A stretch of DNA of 57,500 nucleotides. Origin: Prorocentrum cordatum. Taxonomy: Eukaryota; Sar; Dinophyceae; Prorocentrales; Prorocentraceae. The stretch is taken from the NCBI GenBank assembly GCA_963575745.1, contig CAUYUJ010000925.1:102501-160000 (forward strand), read 5' to 3'. The notes beneath the pieces were generated by a model, which was not told the DNA's origin, ran no database searches, and worked only from the letters and a program-made list of their open reading frames with translations. The first letter of the stretch is position 1. Each line of letters starts with the position of its first letter. This document shows positions 31,877 to 42,850 of the stretch, one piece after another. The translations under genes and the position numbers were made by a program.

Positions 31877-32352
31877 AGCGCCCAGAGGCCAGTGGGAGGT
31901 GTCAGGCCTCTCGCGAGAAGGGCCCGAGTTTTAGCATCTCTGCCTGTTTTGCTCAGTGCAACTGCGAGACGCACGATCCTCACAGCACTTCTGGCCCTCG
32001 AGGGGCATCTCAGACACGAGGAGCCCCTCCTCCTACCTCCTCTCCCCTCAACTCATCCCAAGGACGGAAACGATCGAAGCAGACCTGGGACGATCTGGGG
32101 CCCGAGTGGCTGGACGGGGACGCCACCAATGACGGTCATGAGGTGGCTTGCGGGGCCTCGATCCGGAAAGCTCTCGGCGAGTGCGCGGCTATGTTTGGGT
32201 TCGGGGGAGCGGGGGCGAGTCCGCAGCTGGGGCTCGACGAAAACTACCCCACCCGCCAGAGAGCCAAGGTCTCCTTCTCCGAAGTGTTTTCCCCTCCTAG
32301 GATCGCCCCTGAGGTGGCCAGGGCTGGGGCCCCCCCTCGGAGCTCAGGCTAG
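31877..32352 (+). CDS. Copia polyprotein, short segment back in the Gag frame
   Basis: From about 31870 the plausible protein is in the original Gag frame (KRSKQTWDDLGPEWLDGDAT, LGECAAMFGFGG, RQRAKVSFSEVFSP). It ends at a stop at 32350-32352, just where the next frame becomes coding again. No domain recognised. The back-and-forth shifts look like two compensating indels or an excised segment. Confidence 0.45.
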
Positions 32353-35300
32353 CTGGGACCTTCGCCAGGGATGGGATTCGTCTCGAAGGACTGACGTCAG
32401 AGAGCTCTGGAGGCACCTCAAGGAAGACAAGCCAGAGACCGTCTGGCTGTGTCCTGAATGTAGGGCGTTCTCTGCGATCAATCGTATCAATCGGGATAGG
32501 ATGGACCCCGTGGAGTGGCAGAGGATCGTGTCAAACGGCGTTCGGGATCTGGTGCTCTGTATGGAGATCGCGGAGTACCAAGTCAACCAAGGCAGATACT
32601 TCGCGTTCGAGCATCCCCTCTACGCCTCGTCGTGGGGTTCGTCCGTTGTTCGCTGTGTCTCATCGCTCCCGGGGGTTAAGCGGATCCGTGTCGATATGTG
32701 CAGTTTTGGGATGCAGGTGGACAGTCGAGGACTGAATAAGAAGCCCACAGGACTACTGTCCAACCATCCGCTCCTCCTCCAGCGTCTGGGGGGACATCTC
32801 TGCACCGGGGGACATCAGCACGCGGTCCTCGAAGGGGGCTCGATCACCACCAAGGCGAGTCGCTATCCTCTCCAGTTTTCCCGAACCGTGGCCAGAGCCG
32901 TGGCGGAGTACTGGGCTGGGGCCCCCGTTCGGAGTAAGGCGGCTTGGGCCGACCTCGTTGAGCACGACTACCCGGAGGGGGAGGTCGGGCAAGCGGAGAG
33001 GGAGAGCGAGGTCGTCTCAAGCGAAAGCGAGGACGAGCCAGAGACTCGGCCGACATCGAAAGGGGGCAAGACCACCTTTGAAGAGATCGAACCCAGTGAG
33101 GACGAGAAGAGATTAATTTACAAGCTCCATGTGAATATGGGGCATCCTGAGGTCAGGAAGTTTGCGCGGGTGCTCAGGGCTGGAGGAGCGAAGCGCCGAC
33201 TCGTGCGCTGGGCCAGTACCAAGTTTCACTGCTCCGAGTGTGCGGAGAGGGCCCGAACGGGCCTTCATCGAAGGGTGGCGCTCCCTCGCACGTTTAGGTT
33301 CAACCACATTGTGGGAGTGGACCTCATATACTTGGAGTTCCAAGGGGTGACGAGGCCATATCTCAATATCGTGGACCACGGGTCCAACCTTCAAGTCATG
33401 GTCCGAGTTCCTTCTGCGACGGCCTCCGAGGTGTGGTCGGAGTTCCTTCGAGCGTGGATTAGACCGCTGGGAGCCCCCCAGTTCCTGATCTCGGATGGAG
33501 GTTCGGAGTTTGGAGCGCGTTTCGCCCGCGGTCTCGAGCAGTGGGGGGTGTGCCATCATGTCTGCGACGCCGATTCCCCCTGGCAAAACGGAAGGGTTGA
33601 ACGCCATGGGGGTTGGGTTAAGGAGCGAGTGCGCTCGGAGCTGGAGGCCGGGTCTTTCGTGCCGGAGACGATCGAAGAGCTCGATGACCTCATCACTGAG
33701 CTGGTTGCTCATAAGAACCGCTTCTGGCACCGCGGAGGGTTCTCCCCCCTCCAGCTCGTTTTCGGAGAGAACCCCCGCCTCCCCCACGACATCCTCTCAG
33801 ACGACCACCGGGGGCTTCCCGGCTGGCAGGATCTCATTCGCCCTTCGGCTGAGCAGGATGAGGCGGGGGCCGAGTTCGCGAGAGCGCAACAGATTCGGGC
33901 CGAGGCTCGACGGTTAGCGATGGAGACGACATCTCGCGAGAAGATCAGCCGCGCCTCCAGAGCGAAGCCGCCAGTCGTCCAGAGGTACACTCCGGGGCAG
34001 TGGGTGTTCGTGTGGCGACATTTTTCCCGCACGTCCTCCAGGGCCGACGCTCTCGGCCGTCGGAGAGACGGGTGGTGCGGCCCGGGGGTGGTTGTTCTCA
34101 GTGAAGGGGGAACCGTGTGGGTGGCCGTCAGAGCCCGTTTGTGGAAGTGTAGTCAGGAGCAGCTTAGACTGGCCAGTCCCGAGGAGGAGTACGGACTTCA
34201 GTTAGCTCAAGACCCCCAGTGGCAGGAGCTCCTCCTTGCCTCGCGCACTAAGCGAGTTTCGGCCGTCGACGTGCAGAGAGAAGGCCCTCCTCCCGATGAC
34301 TCGCTCGACGAACCCACGATCGTGGACCCCGATTCGGGACCGAGGATCCCGGGACCGGCGGCGGTTCCTCGGGAAGAGACTGGGCCGGAGGAGGGGAGCT
34401 CTCGGCCCAATCCCTCTCGGGTCGGGCCCATGGGTCTTCCGAGGCCACCTCACTCGAGGGCGGGATCTCGAGCCGGATCCGTGGTGGCTCAGCCGGGTTC
34501 GAGGTTGCCCTCAATTCCTGAGACTAGAGAGCCGTCCGAGATGGCCAGGTCGATCACTCCTCCTACCGCCCCTCCTTCTCCTCGCCGGGATGAGAGAGAT
34601 GAGGAAGGGCCAGGGGGATCCAGGAGTCCGACGGAAGCCCACGGACCGCCCGGAGAGGCGTCGAGCGGGAACGGAGACCCGGTCATCCCACCTCCTCCCG
34701 CTCCTGTTTCCTTGCCTCCCGCTCCTACCCCGGCCGAGGGGAGACAGAGTCGAGCGAGGCTGAGGCAGCCGTCCGACGTGCCCCTGTGCATTGCGCGAGC
34801 CCGGGCCGAGAGCTGCCCGCCCGAGATGAAGCGAGCCAAGACCGAGGGAGGCCCCGACTCCTCGGCGCCCGCCCCGCCCGAGGTAACGAGCCCGGGGGGG
34901 GCCTCTCTCCTTCCTCCCTCGCCCAAGGTCGGTGGTGATGGTGGTGTCGGTTCCGGGCCAGGACCCTCCCAGGAGCGTCCTCCCATGATTTCGGGAAGTG
35001 AGCCAGCCGCCTCTGTCCGTGACCGTGTGAGAGCGATTGAGGGACGTGGCCGATCAAGATCCCCTAGCGGTGCCGGGTTTGAGGGGACCACTGAGGATTT
35101 CGGGCTGGCGGCCGAGCAGGGGGGAGTTAGGGTTTTCCCCATGCAGTCGAACTGGACCGGGGTCTGCGAGGACGGCGGCACTTTCGCCACGGGTCGAGGG
35201 GCCGAGGTTTCTCTGAAAAAGCTTTCTCCGGCCGAGCGGGCCAAGTTCAGCGCCTCGGACCAGAAGGAATGGGCGGCTATGATGGGGACCGGGGCCGTTC

Positions 35301-37138
35301 GAGTCGTTCCTCCAGCTAGGGCGAAGGTCATCAGACGTGAGCTTCCGGATAGGATTATTTCCAGCCGGATGGTTCGCAGGTGGAAGCCGGTGGAAGGGAC
35401 GTTTGCCGAGCCGGAGGCAAAATCGAGGTGGTGTGTGCACGGCCATCGTGACCCAGACTCGGGCTCGTTGGCAGTGTACGCGCCAACTCTTCAGACCTCA
35501 TCGATCATGATGTTTCTGCAGGTCTCAGCTAACCTGCATCAGTTCCTGGATATAGCCGACGTTAAGAACGCATTCTGTCAGTCCAATCCCATGCAGCGTG
35601 CTGCAGGCCAGATCTTCGTTGAGCCCTGCGAGGGGATAGACTTGGAGCCGGGGGCTCTCATCGAGCTTCTGGTGAATGTGTATGGGCTGGACGACGCCCC
35701 AGTGGCGTGGAGACGCACGGTCGTTAGTTATCTAGAGCAGAACGGCTTCGTCCGAAGTCTGTTGGAACCGTGCTGGTGGATGCGTTACGGGTCCCAGGGC
35801 CAGATCCTCAATATGATGTTGCTCGAAGTGGATGACTTCATGATCGGCAGCTGCGACTCGACCTCGAGAGTCTGGGTCCGGCAGCTGCTGGAGGCCAGGT
35901 TCAAGTTCGGCAAGTATCGAGACTGCCATGAGAGTCCGGTAGACTTCGCCGGGCGGCGGATCACGCTTGGGGAGCAGAAGATAACCGTTGATCAAGAAAA
36001 ATACATCCTCGAGGAGATTCGGCCCCTGAGTTTAGCCAAGGGGAGGATGTCCCGTAGCGACTCTCCACTTGAGCCGGACGAATTTCGAGCACTCAGGTCT
36101 CTAGTATACAAGTTTAATTGGGTCGGCAGGGAATCCAGACCGGAAGCTGCCGGCATCGCGTCCATCCTGGCCAGTCGTCTGAAGAGCGCGACGATTTATG
36201 ATGTTTCCTGTGCCAACAAGTTGGTCAAACATCTCCGGACGACGGCCTCTAGAGGCCTGACGATTTGGAGCCTGGACCCGGACCGTATGGCGTTTGTGTC
36301 ATTTTCAGACGCCGGGGGAGTAGGAGCTGACATCAAGATGAATGATGACCGGGGGCTCCCGGCCGACCCAACCCAGGGGGCCTGGCTGGTGCTGGCCACT
36401 GACAAGTCCGTGCTGTTGAACAGCTCGGTCAAGGCGTCATTTCTGGGGTGGAGGAGCAGTAAGCTACGGCGTAAGGTTCCGTCCACCCTGGCCGGGGAAA
36501 CCCAGGCGTTGTCCGCCGCCGTGGCGGAGGTGGAGTACCTCCAGGCGCTCTACAGGGATGTGATGTTCCAGGATGTGGACGTCCCTGAGTGCAGGAGGGC
36601 CTCAGGGCCCTTCACCACCGTGCTTCGTAGGGATTGCAAGTTGGGGTCCCGGGAGAACCAGGTGCACGTCGTGGATGCAAAGTCCATCTACGACACGATG
36701 CTGAAGGAAGGGAACGCCAGCGCCAAGGACAGGCGCACTGCACTGGACCTCGCTATCATCTGCGAAGCACTAGAACGAGCGCGAGGAAGCGTGCGATGGA
36801 TCCCACATGGCAGGATGCCAGTGGATCCACTGACAAAGGATGACATCACCAAGAGCAATGCTGCCTTGGCCGACCTTATGACTCGAGGCCGGCTCATCCT
36901 GGTGGATGAGAGCTCCGAGCTGGATCGCCGCCGAGAGGCTCCCGAGCTCAAGGATCGCTCCCAGCTGGCGTCTAAGCGGCAGCTGGCCCGGAGTCAGAAC
37001 ATGCTGTCGTGGCAGGAGTTCCGGGACCAGGAGCTCTACCAGGTAGGTGGTGGTGGTGGTGGTGGTCCTATCTCCTCCCATTCCTCTCCCTCTTGGCCGG
37101 ACGTTCCTCCCGGCCTACCTCCACCATCATTTCAATAG
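32340..37138 (+). CDS. Copia integrase, reverse transcriptase and RNase H, with an N-terminal MTase-like module
   Basis: Order of domains: (1) 32440-32950, a module with LCPECRAFSAIN and FAFEHPLYASSW that faintly recalls cytosine-methyltransferase motifs IV and VI; (2) integrase zinc module LHVNMGHPE with CSEC (33120-33240), core Asp 33319, Asp 33494 (ISDGGSEF), Glu 33599 (NGRVERHGG), 34 residues between the last two; (3) a Pro-rich linker (34260-35080); (4) RVT_2 reverse transcriptase with DIADVKNAF (Asp 35558) and LEVDDFMIG (35825-35850); (5) RNase H with SFSDAGG (36308), AGETQAL (36497), VVDAKS (36674), PVDPLTK (36824). All catalytic acids are present. Stop at 37136-37138. The upstream junction needs a frame change from the Gag frame. 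Confidence 0.88.
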
Positions 37139-37304
37139 TCCTCCGTTGTTGCTCTGATTCTCACCTTGTTTTCGTGAATACGGCCGTCCTGGGGGACGGA
37201 GGCTTCCGTGGGGAGCCGCCACCGTGTACTGTGCTTTTCCGCGAATGGGTGGTCACAGTTCTCCTGACATGGGGAGAGCTGAACCTAGAAGAAAGTTTGA
37301 CCAG
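37139..37304 (+). other. Copia 3' untranslated region
   Basis: 166 bp between the polyprotein stop and the 3' LTR. GGGGAGAG at 37272 and GAAGAAAG near 37289 are purine-rich but not adjacent to the LTR, so the polypurine tract is uncertain. Confidence 0.6.
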
Positions 37305-37411
37305 TGTTGCAGTGAGGCAGATTTTCACTGATAGGTTCAGCGTCAGGAGTTTCTGTCCGTGACCAATTGTGGCTCAAGGGTAAAACACCTAGTCTGTCTC
37401 CGTCTGCCACA
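37305..37411 (+). repeat. 3' LTR of the copia element
   Basis: 107 bp, one substitution from the 5' LTR (T at 37350). Followed by GGGC (37412-37415), the right target-site copy. Carries the spliced-leader-like string at 37356-37378. Confidence 0.95.
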
Positions 37412-37415
37412 GGGC

Positions 37416-38189
37416 GTCGAGCTCGGCTTCATTGGCGTGAATGGCCTGGTCCTGCGACTCCATGCGCGCCTGCGATCGCTGCAGTGCAGCCCGCTGGCGC
37501 TCCTCTTGCTGCTCCCAAGGGCGGCAAAGGTGGATCGCAGTGAGTCAAGTTGCATGCCACTCGCGCTCCTCCTCTCCGGCGTCTCCTGCTGCTTCCTTCA
37601 CCCGAATGGACGCTGCTAGTACTTTCATCTCCGCACTTCTCCGCGTAATCGATTGTTTCCTTTCTGCATATGACGCACTTTCGTCGGGCAGCTGAGGAAA
37701 GTGGCGATGGTAGACAGCATGAGCAGGGAGCGTTGGTAGGAAGTTGCGCGGGGAAGAACCATTGCCTGACTCTTCCTCCTCGTCGGCGAACGTGGCAGAC
37801 GACGATCTTTGCCTGGTACGTTCGGGCTGGCTCCGCCTTCTTCTGGACAAGCATCGGGCTGTGTTTCTCTGAGGGGGCTGCGGATATTCTGCTTGTTGCT
37901 GCCGCACCCATGGATCACCATGCCGTGCGCCATTGGTACTTGTTGGCCTGGACACTGACCACCACTTCCCTGTTGGCCTTGTCGAGGCGGGCCATTTTGC
38001 CGAGAAGGTGCATGACCACGGCCACCTGGGCAACGCGTTGGACTGATCGGGCATACACCCCGCACACAATTGATAACCGAAAGAGTTGACGGTACCACAT
38101 ACTTCACACAGCCAATTGTCTTGCAGCTGACGTTGGGCTGAATGATGATTGAGCAGTCGGTGTTGTGCAGCGGCAACTCTCAACGACAA
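37416..38189 (-). pseudogene. 5' part of a minus-strand retroelement ORF1, RanBP2-type zinc finger and coiled coil
   Basis: Minus-strand frame starting near 38189 without an ATG. DNWLCEVCGTVNSFGYQLCA with a following Gly-Cys gives W-x-C-x2-C-x(10)-C-x2-C, a RanBP2-type zinc finger (about 38050-38120). Such fingers bind single-stranded RNA or proteins and occur in ORF1-like proteins. A Ser/Arg-rich linker follows, then ASYAERKQSITRRSAEMKVL and, in another frame after a stop, a Glu/Gln coiled coil (EQQEERQRAALQRSQARMES) running into the insertion site at 37416. It continues at 27343. Frame changes and stops mean it is decayed. Confidence 0.55.
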
Positions 38190-38354
38190 ACGGTCGTCAA
38201 TTCTGCGCTGTTTGGCCCTCCCGTGCCAGGCACCCTCTGGCTCGTCTCTTGGAATCGCGGTTGGCCAATGGACTAGCGGTTGGCGCGCTAGGCCCGCGGA
38301 GATTGGATTGGGAAAATTCCCAAATTGCCAGAATCAAAACGCATCGCCAGGAAA
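38190..38354. other. Spacer, nothing recognised
   Basis: Short unique sequence between the retroelement ORF1 remnant and the composite repeat. Confidence 0.4.
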
Positions 38355-39300
38355 TACCTCCGACGGTTTGGACCTCGAGAAGAGGAGGAGGAGGAGAAGA
38401 GGAGGAGAAGAGGAGGAGAAGAGGAGGGAGCGGGGAGGACGAGGAGGAGGAGGAGAAGGAGGAGGAAGAGGGAGGGAGGGCAGGAGGGCAGGAGGGAGGG
38501 AGGGAGATAGGAGGAGGAGGAGGAGGTGGAGGAAGAGGAGGAGGACGAGTGTAATCCCAAGACTCATTCAACAAATTGCAATGAACCTGCCCTCCAAGTT
38601 CCCTCTTCACAGGCCCCTACGAGGGTTCATGCTCACGGAGGGACATTCTCCCCGTTGGAAGACCAATTGCACCAGAAACGCCAGTATTGGGACATCAACG
38701 CCGCGAATCACCATTACTGTTGCGCCTGGACGATCCTGCCAGAACATTCCTGGTACTTCAGCACTGCGAAACAATATGATTGCTGCGCCCTGACATTTCG
38801 ACATCGTGCCAAAGCACCATGTCTGGGACGCTAACTTCAGGAATGTTTGAAACTCATGCAAACTCTTGAGACGATCGTGCGCGGCGCGAGGGCGAGAGCC
38901 ACATGTTCAAAAGGAACCGCCCTCCATCCGCTACATCCCTGCAAGATGTTGAGACAAATGTGCGCGGCGCTCAGGCGGGAGCCACATTTTGAAAAGGAAC
39001 CGCCCTCCATCCATGAAACGCTTGCAAGATTTTAAAACGAATGCGCGCGGCGCTCAGGCAAGAGCCACATTTTGAACAGGAGCCGCCCCCCATCAGTGAA
39101 GCTCGTTCAAGCTTGTAGAACGAATGTGCGCGGCGCTGAGGCGAGAGCCATATTTTGAAAGCGCCCCGCCCTCCACGCGTGAAACTTCTCCAACGTCTAA
39201 GCCTCAGGATTATACATGGTGAGGAAGTTTCGGTCAGAACGCCCAGCCCGCCCTTTCGACCAGTCTCGGGGCGGACAGGGTGGAGTCATTTATCAGGAAG
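38355..39300 (-). repeat. Composite satellite copy A, inverted
   Basis: Reverse orientation relative to copies B-D. 38370-38545 is the GGA tract. 38570-38850 holds the GGTTCATCGCAATA-type segment and about 72-bp monomers. 38860-39190 has four 83-bp monomers with GTGCGCGGCGC at 38877, 38960, 39043 and 39126, exactly 83 bp apart. 39190-39300 is the leader. Confidence 0.85.
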
Positions 39301-39807
39301 GAAGAGTGATGTAAGAGAAGTGAGAGGAAGAGGGAGGAGGAGTAGGTGGAGGAAGAGGATGGAGAGGAGGGGAGGAGGAGGAGGAGGAGGAAAGAGGAAC
39401 GAGGAGGAGGAGAGAGGAGGAGCGGCTCGGCTGGGAGCGATGGCGTGGGTCACCAGACGAACCCGCCACCAGCGTCAGCGCCAAGGGGAGGGAGGGGAGG
39501 GGGACGGAGGCGAAGGAGGGGAGAGAGGACTGCGGCTCCCACCTCTCTGCGCCCACCGCGGCCGTGCCGTCCGCCGCCGCCGCTCGTCCTCCTCCTCCTC
39601 CTCCTCCTCCTCCTCCTCCTCCTCCTCCTCCTCCTCCTCCTCCTCCTCCTCCTCCTCCTCCTCCTCCTCCTCGCGCCCCTATCCGTGGGTGCGCGCGAGG
39701 CCACCTCAGAATCCGATAGAGCCTTAGATCGGCGGCGAGACCGGGGGGGAAGCGAGAATGGGCGGGCCTTCCGAGAGGAACCCCGAGCCCTACCCCCGAA
39801 GACAGAC
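39301..39807. repeat. GGA stretch and pure CTC microsatellite
   Basis: 39330-39425 is GGA-rich; 39588-39672 is a pure CTC tract of about 85 bp. No gene. Confidence 0.85.
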
Positions 39808-39812
39808 ACAGG

Positions 39813-39984
39813 CTGGCCACGCGCAGAAGGGGGTAGGGGGAGGGGGGAAGGCTTCTTAGAAGCACCCCTGCTTCTTAGAAGGCGCGGGCCTTCTTTGTAG
39901 ATGTAAGGCCGGCGCCTTCTAAGAAGCAGTGGTACTTCTAAGAAGCCTGCCCCCCTCCCCCTACCCCCTTCTGCGCGCCGCCAA
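39813..39984. mobile_element. Foldback MITE-like element, copy 1
   Basis: Arms 39821-39895 and 39903-39976 are inverted copies over about 75 bp (GCGCAGAAGGGGGTAGGGGG against its complement, then CTTCTTAGAAG repeats), so almost the whole element folds. It is flanked by ACAGG at 39808-39812 and 39985-39989, a 5-bp target duplication. Confidence 0.85.
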
Positions 39985-39989
39985 ACAGG

Positions 39990-40800
39990 GGAACTTCTCA
40001 GAAGGCCGGAGCGCTTCTGAGAAGCCCCACCGCCTGTTGAGATGGTCTTCTCCGTCCCACTCCCCGGACTTCCTCCCCCCTCTCGCCGCCCAATTCGAAT
40101 CCATCCTCGAGGGGCGAGGCCGTGCACGCCTGTGCGCGCCGCCCCTCCTTTTGGGCCCGACTGCCGCCCTCCCCCACGGGGTGCGGCGTGGCCCGCGCCC
40201 CTGTTGACCTGCCCCCGCCCGGGCAGCTCCGCGGCTCTGGCTCCCTCGGGCGCTTCGGGGCACGGGGGGGGAGGGGGGGGCGATTCGTTCAAAGGAGCAC
40301 GAGTTGAGGCAACGGCAGTTGGCCTTGGGAGGGGGGGCCCTCGTCGCCACGGCCGGGCGTGGCTCGGGAAATTGGTGCGTGTGGGCCCCAGGAGGGGTCC
40401 AGGAGGGGTCCGGGGGCCGATTTTGAGCTGCCATTGTCTCGACTCGCCCTGCTCGGATAGACAAGGGGGGGGAGTGGGGGCCCTACAGTGGAGACCCATG
40501 CCAAGAAACACACTGCTTGCCTCCAGGGTGCCCTGGGTTTCTTGGGTTTCGATAGTTTTGCTTCAGAAGTCGTAACGTGCCCACACCAAAAAATCTATGG
40601 ACGTCCTGGGGTCTCAGGGTTGGCTTTCTTGTGGACGGTGTCTCGTGGTCGGGCCCCCACTGCACATGGGGCCCCCATGGGGCCCCGAAGGTGCACAGAA
40701 AATGCACCTTCCTTCACTTCGGAGGCCCAGCGGTAGGCACCAGCACCGCTCCTCGGTGGTGTGCCTCCCAGGAAGATGATCTGGATCTCGGCGATGGTGG
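39990..40800. other. GC-rich sequence, no gene recognised
   Basis: 40003-40035 has a small CTTCTSAGAAG inverted repeat of the foldback family. The rest has short frames on both strands but no recognisable domain. Confidence 0.4.
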
Positions 40801-41300
40801 TAATAGTCAGGCGTCCTCGACAGATTCCCACTGACACAGCATGAGGGTCATCCTCACCTTGTGGACGCCCCCCTCTGTTCTGGTGTTGGCCGACAGATTA
40901 CCACCAGCACCAGAAACTGGGATCATCCTCGCCTTGTGGGCGCCCCCCTCTGTTTTGGTCTTGGCGCCCAGTTCCAAGCCTCCAAACATTGCGTAGGAGA
41001 TCGGCTGCATAATTGATGTACTCCAGAAATGCTGTTGCCCGGTCTGCCCATACAACGTGACATGTTCTTGGATTTTTGGAACAGCATATGTTTTTGTTTT
41101 GTAGATATGGCAGACAAGAAATCCTGCTGTAAATCGATGATGTGGTCGATCTTCTCCGACTGCGAGACGCCCGACTGCGAGACGCCCGACTCCCGCACAC
41201 GAGTGCGACAGGCGGCAGGTTCGCGCCGCCTCGGCGAGGGGAGGGGGTGGCATCGACCGCACGCAGGTTGTGGCCCTACGCAGGTGAGACCACCTCTGCC
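40801..41300. repeat. 72-bp tandem duplication and unassigned sequence
   Basis: 40847-40899 and 40919-40971 share TTGTGG-CGCCCCCCTCTGTT and flanks. A 16-bp GACTGCGAGACGCCC duplication lies at 41159-41190. No gene. Confidence 0.6.
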
Positions 41301-41785
41301 ACGGGGCCTCCCTTCTCCTCCTCCTCCTCCTCCTCCTTCTCCTCCTCGTCCTCCTCCTCCTCCTCCTCCTCCCTCCTCATCCCTCCTCCTCCCTCTCCTC
41401 CTCCTCTCGCCTGAGGAACCTCTGCCAAAGGGTTTCGAGCTGGTAGGGACGGAGGTCCGCCAGAGCGGCTGGATCTTGCAGGATCACGCAAAGCCAGGGT
41501 TGCATTGGCCCAGGCTAGCGCGCTGGATCATACAGGATCCTGCAGGATCTTGCTGGATCCTGGAACGCCCGATTGACCCAGGTTTGGATTGACTTGGGTC
41601 AGTAGATCCCTGAGGGCCATTCCGGAGAGACCTTTCCAAATGCGGTCCCCCGATCGCCGAGCGCGATGCGATGGCAGCGGCTTGCGCGCTTCGGTTTGCC
41701 CACCCCCCTGACCCTTGCTAAATACGGGCCCCACTGCGTGCAGCCGATGGCATAGAAACTACGGTCGGAATGTTTTGGATAGCGA
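41301..41785. repeat. TCC microsatellite and unassigned flank
   Basis: 41310-41410 is TCC repeat. 41455-41580 has repeated GGATC-TGCAGGATC words. No gene. Confidence 0.6.
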
Positions 41786-41789
41786 GTCG

Positions 41790-41985
41790 CTCCGCCGGTT
41801 CTGGCCCACCTCGCTTCGGCGCGACACGCTATCCACGTCGCGGTCCCCGGGGGTCAATGTCCCGAGCCTGTCCGAGCCTCCCGCCCCGAAAAGCAGAGCG
41901 GCACGCAATCCACCCGCAGGACAAAAATGATCGTGTCGCAGGGGCCGCCGCCGCGACACCCGACCGTAAAAGGGTCGATATGTGG
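41790..41985. repeat. Dispersed repeat with a hairpin, copy 1
   Basis: Similar throughout to 55600-55785 (CACGCTATCC, TCCCGAGCCT, then a GC hairpin). The hairpin GTGTCGC...GCGACAC is at 41933-41959. Confidence 0.7.
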
Positions 41986-42009
41986 GCAGCCTGTGGGCGA
42001 TCTTGATCC

Positions 42010-42850
42010 GTGCTCCTCCTCCTCCTCCTCCTCCTCCTCCTCCTCCTCCTCCTCCTCCTCCTCCTCCTCCTCCACATCCTCCTCCTCCTCCTCCTCCTCC
42101 TCCTCCTCCTCCACATCCTCCTCCTCCACATCCTCCTTCTCCTCATCCTCATCCTCATCCTCTTCCATTCCTCTTCCTTATAGCACATTCTCCCTGTCGC
42201 ACCCTGAGGCCGGTCGGACGGGCGGGCCAGGCGTTTCGCCTGAGTTGTCCTCGCCGTTCATGGTCTTGAAGCTTGACATTTGCAACAGTTTCATGCATGG
42301 AGGCGGATGGTTTTCAGATTGTGATTCTCAACGTAGCGCCGCGCACATTCGTTTCAACAATTGCAAGTTTTTCACAGATGGAGGGCGGTCCGCTTTCGAA
42401 ATGTGGCTCTCGTTTTACGCCGCGCACATGCTCTTTTGAGTTGTGATAGTTGTGCGGATGGAGGGCGGTTCCTTTTCAAAATGTGGTTCTCGCCTTAGAG
42501 TCGCGCAAATATGTTATTCGAGTCTATCGCAGTTTCAACGATTCCCATAGTTGCCGTCCCAGAAATAGTGTTTTGGCACGATGTCGGAGCGTCAGGGCGC
42601 AACAGTTACGTTGATTCGTTGTGCTCAAGTTCCAGGAGTGGCGCTCTGGCGCGATTCAGGATTGTGAAGACGCAGCAAAAACAATGATTCCCGGCGTTGA
42701 AGTTCAAGTAGTGGTGTTCTGACGCAGTTCCAGATGTTCAAACAGTTGTCTTCCAACGGGGCACTTTCCTTCGTGAAGATGAACCCTTGCAGGGGCTGTG
42801 CAGAGGAAACTTGGAGGGAGGGTTCATCGCAATATCGTTGATGAGTATTG
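42010..42850 (+). repeat. Composite satellite copy B
   Basis: TCC tract (42012-42160), leader with CCTTATAGCAC and CCCTGTCGCACC (42165-42260), three monomers of about 81 bp with CGCCGCGCAC at 42337 and 42418 and a variant at 42499, then about 72-bp monomers (42540-42740) and GGTTCATCGCAATATCGTTG (42821). Confidence 0.85.

Larger units (their letters stand above)
27348..37411 (+). mobile_element. Ty1/copia-type LTR retrotransposon, 10,064 bp
   Basis: Complete layout: 107-bp LTR, primer-binding site, Gag with CCHC knuckle, aspartic-protease motif, integrase, reverse transcriptase, RNase H, LTR, flanked by a 4-bp target duplication. Integrase lies before reverse transcriptase, which defines copia order. 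LTRs differ at one of 107 positions, indicating recent insertion. The polyprotein occupies two frames with three changes (about 30240, 31870 and 32345), so this copy may not be autonomous unless introns or frameshifting are used. It sits inside a minus-strand retroelement ORF. No clean polypurine tract abuts the 3' LTR. Confidence 0.92.

Noticed and set aside
38860-39190. Regular 83-bp spacing as a CRISPR array
   Set aside because: Whole monomers are similar with no constant repeat and variable spacer pattern; eukaryotic satellite is the better reading.
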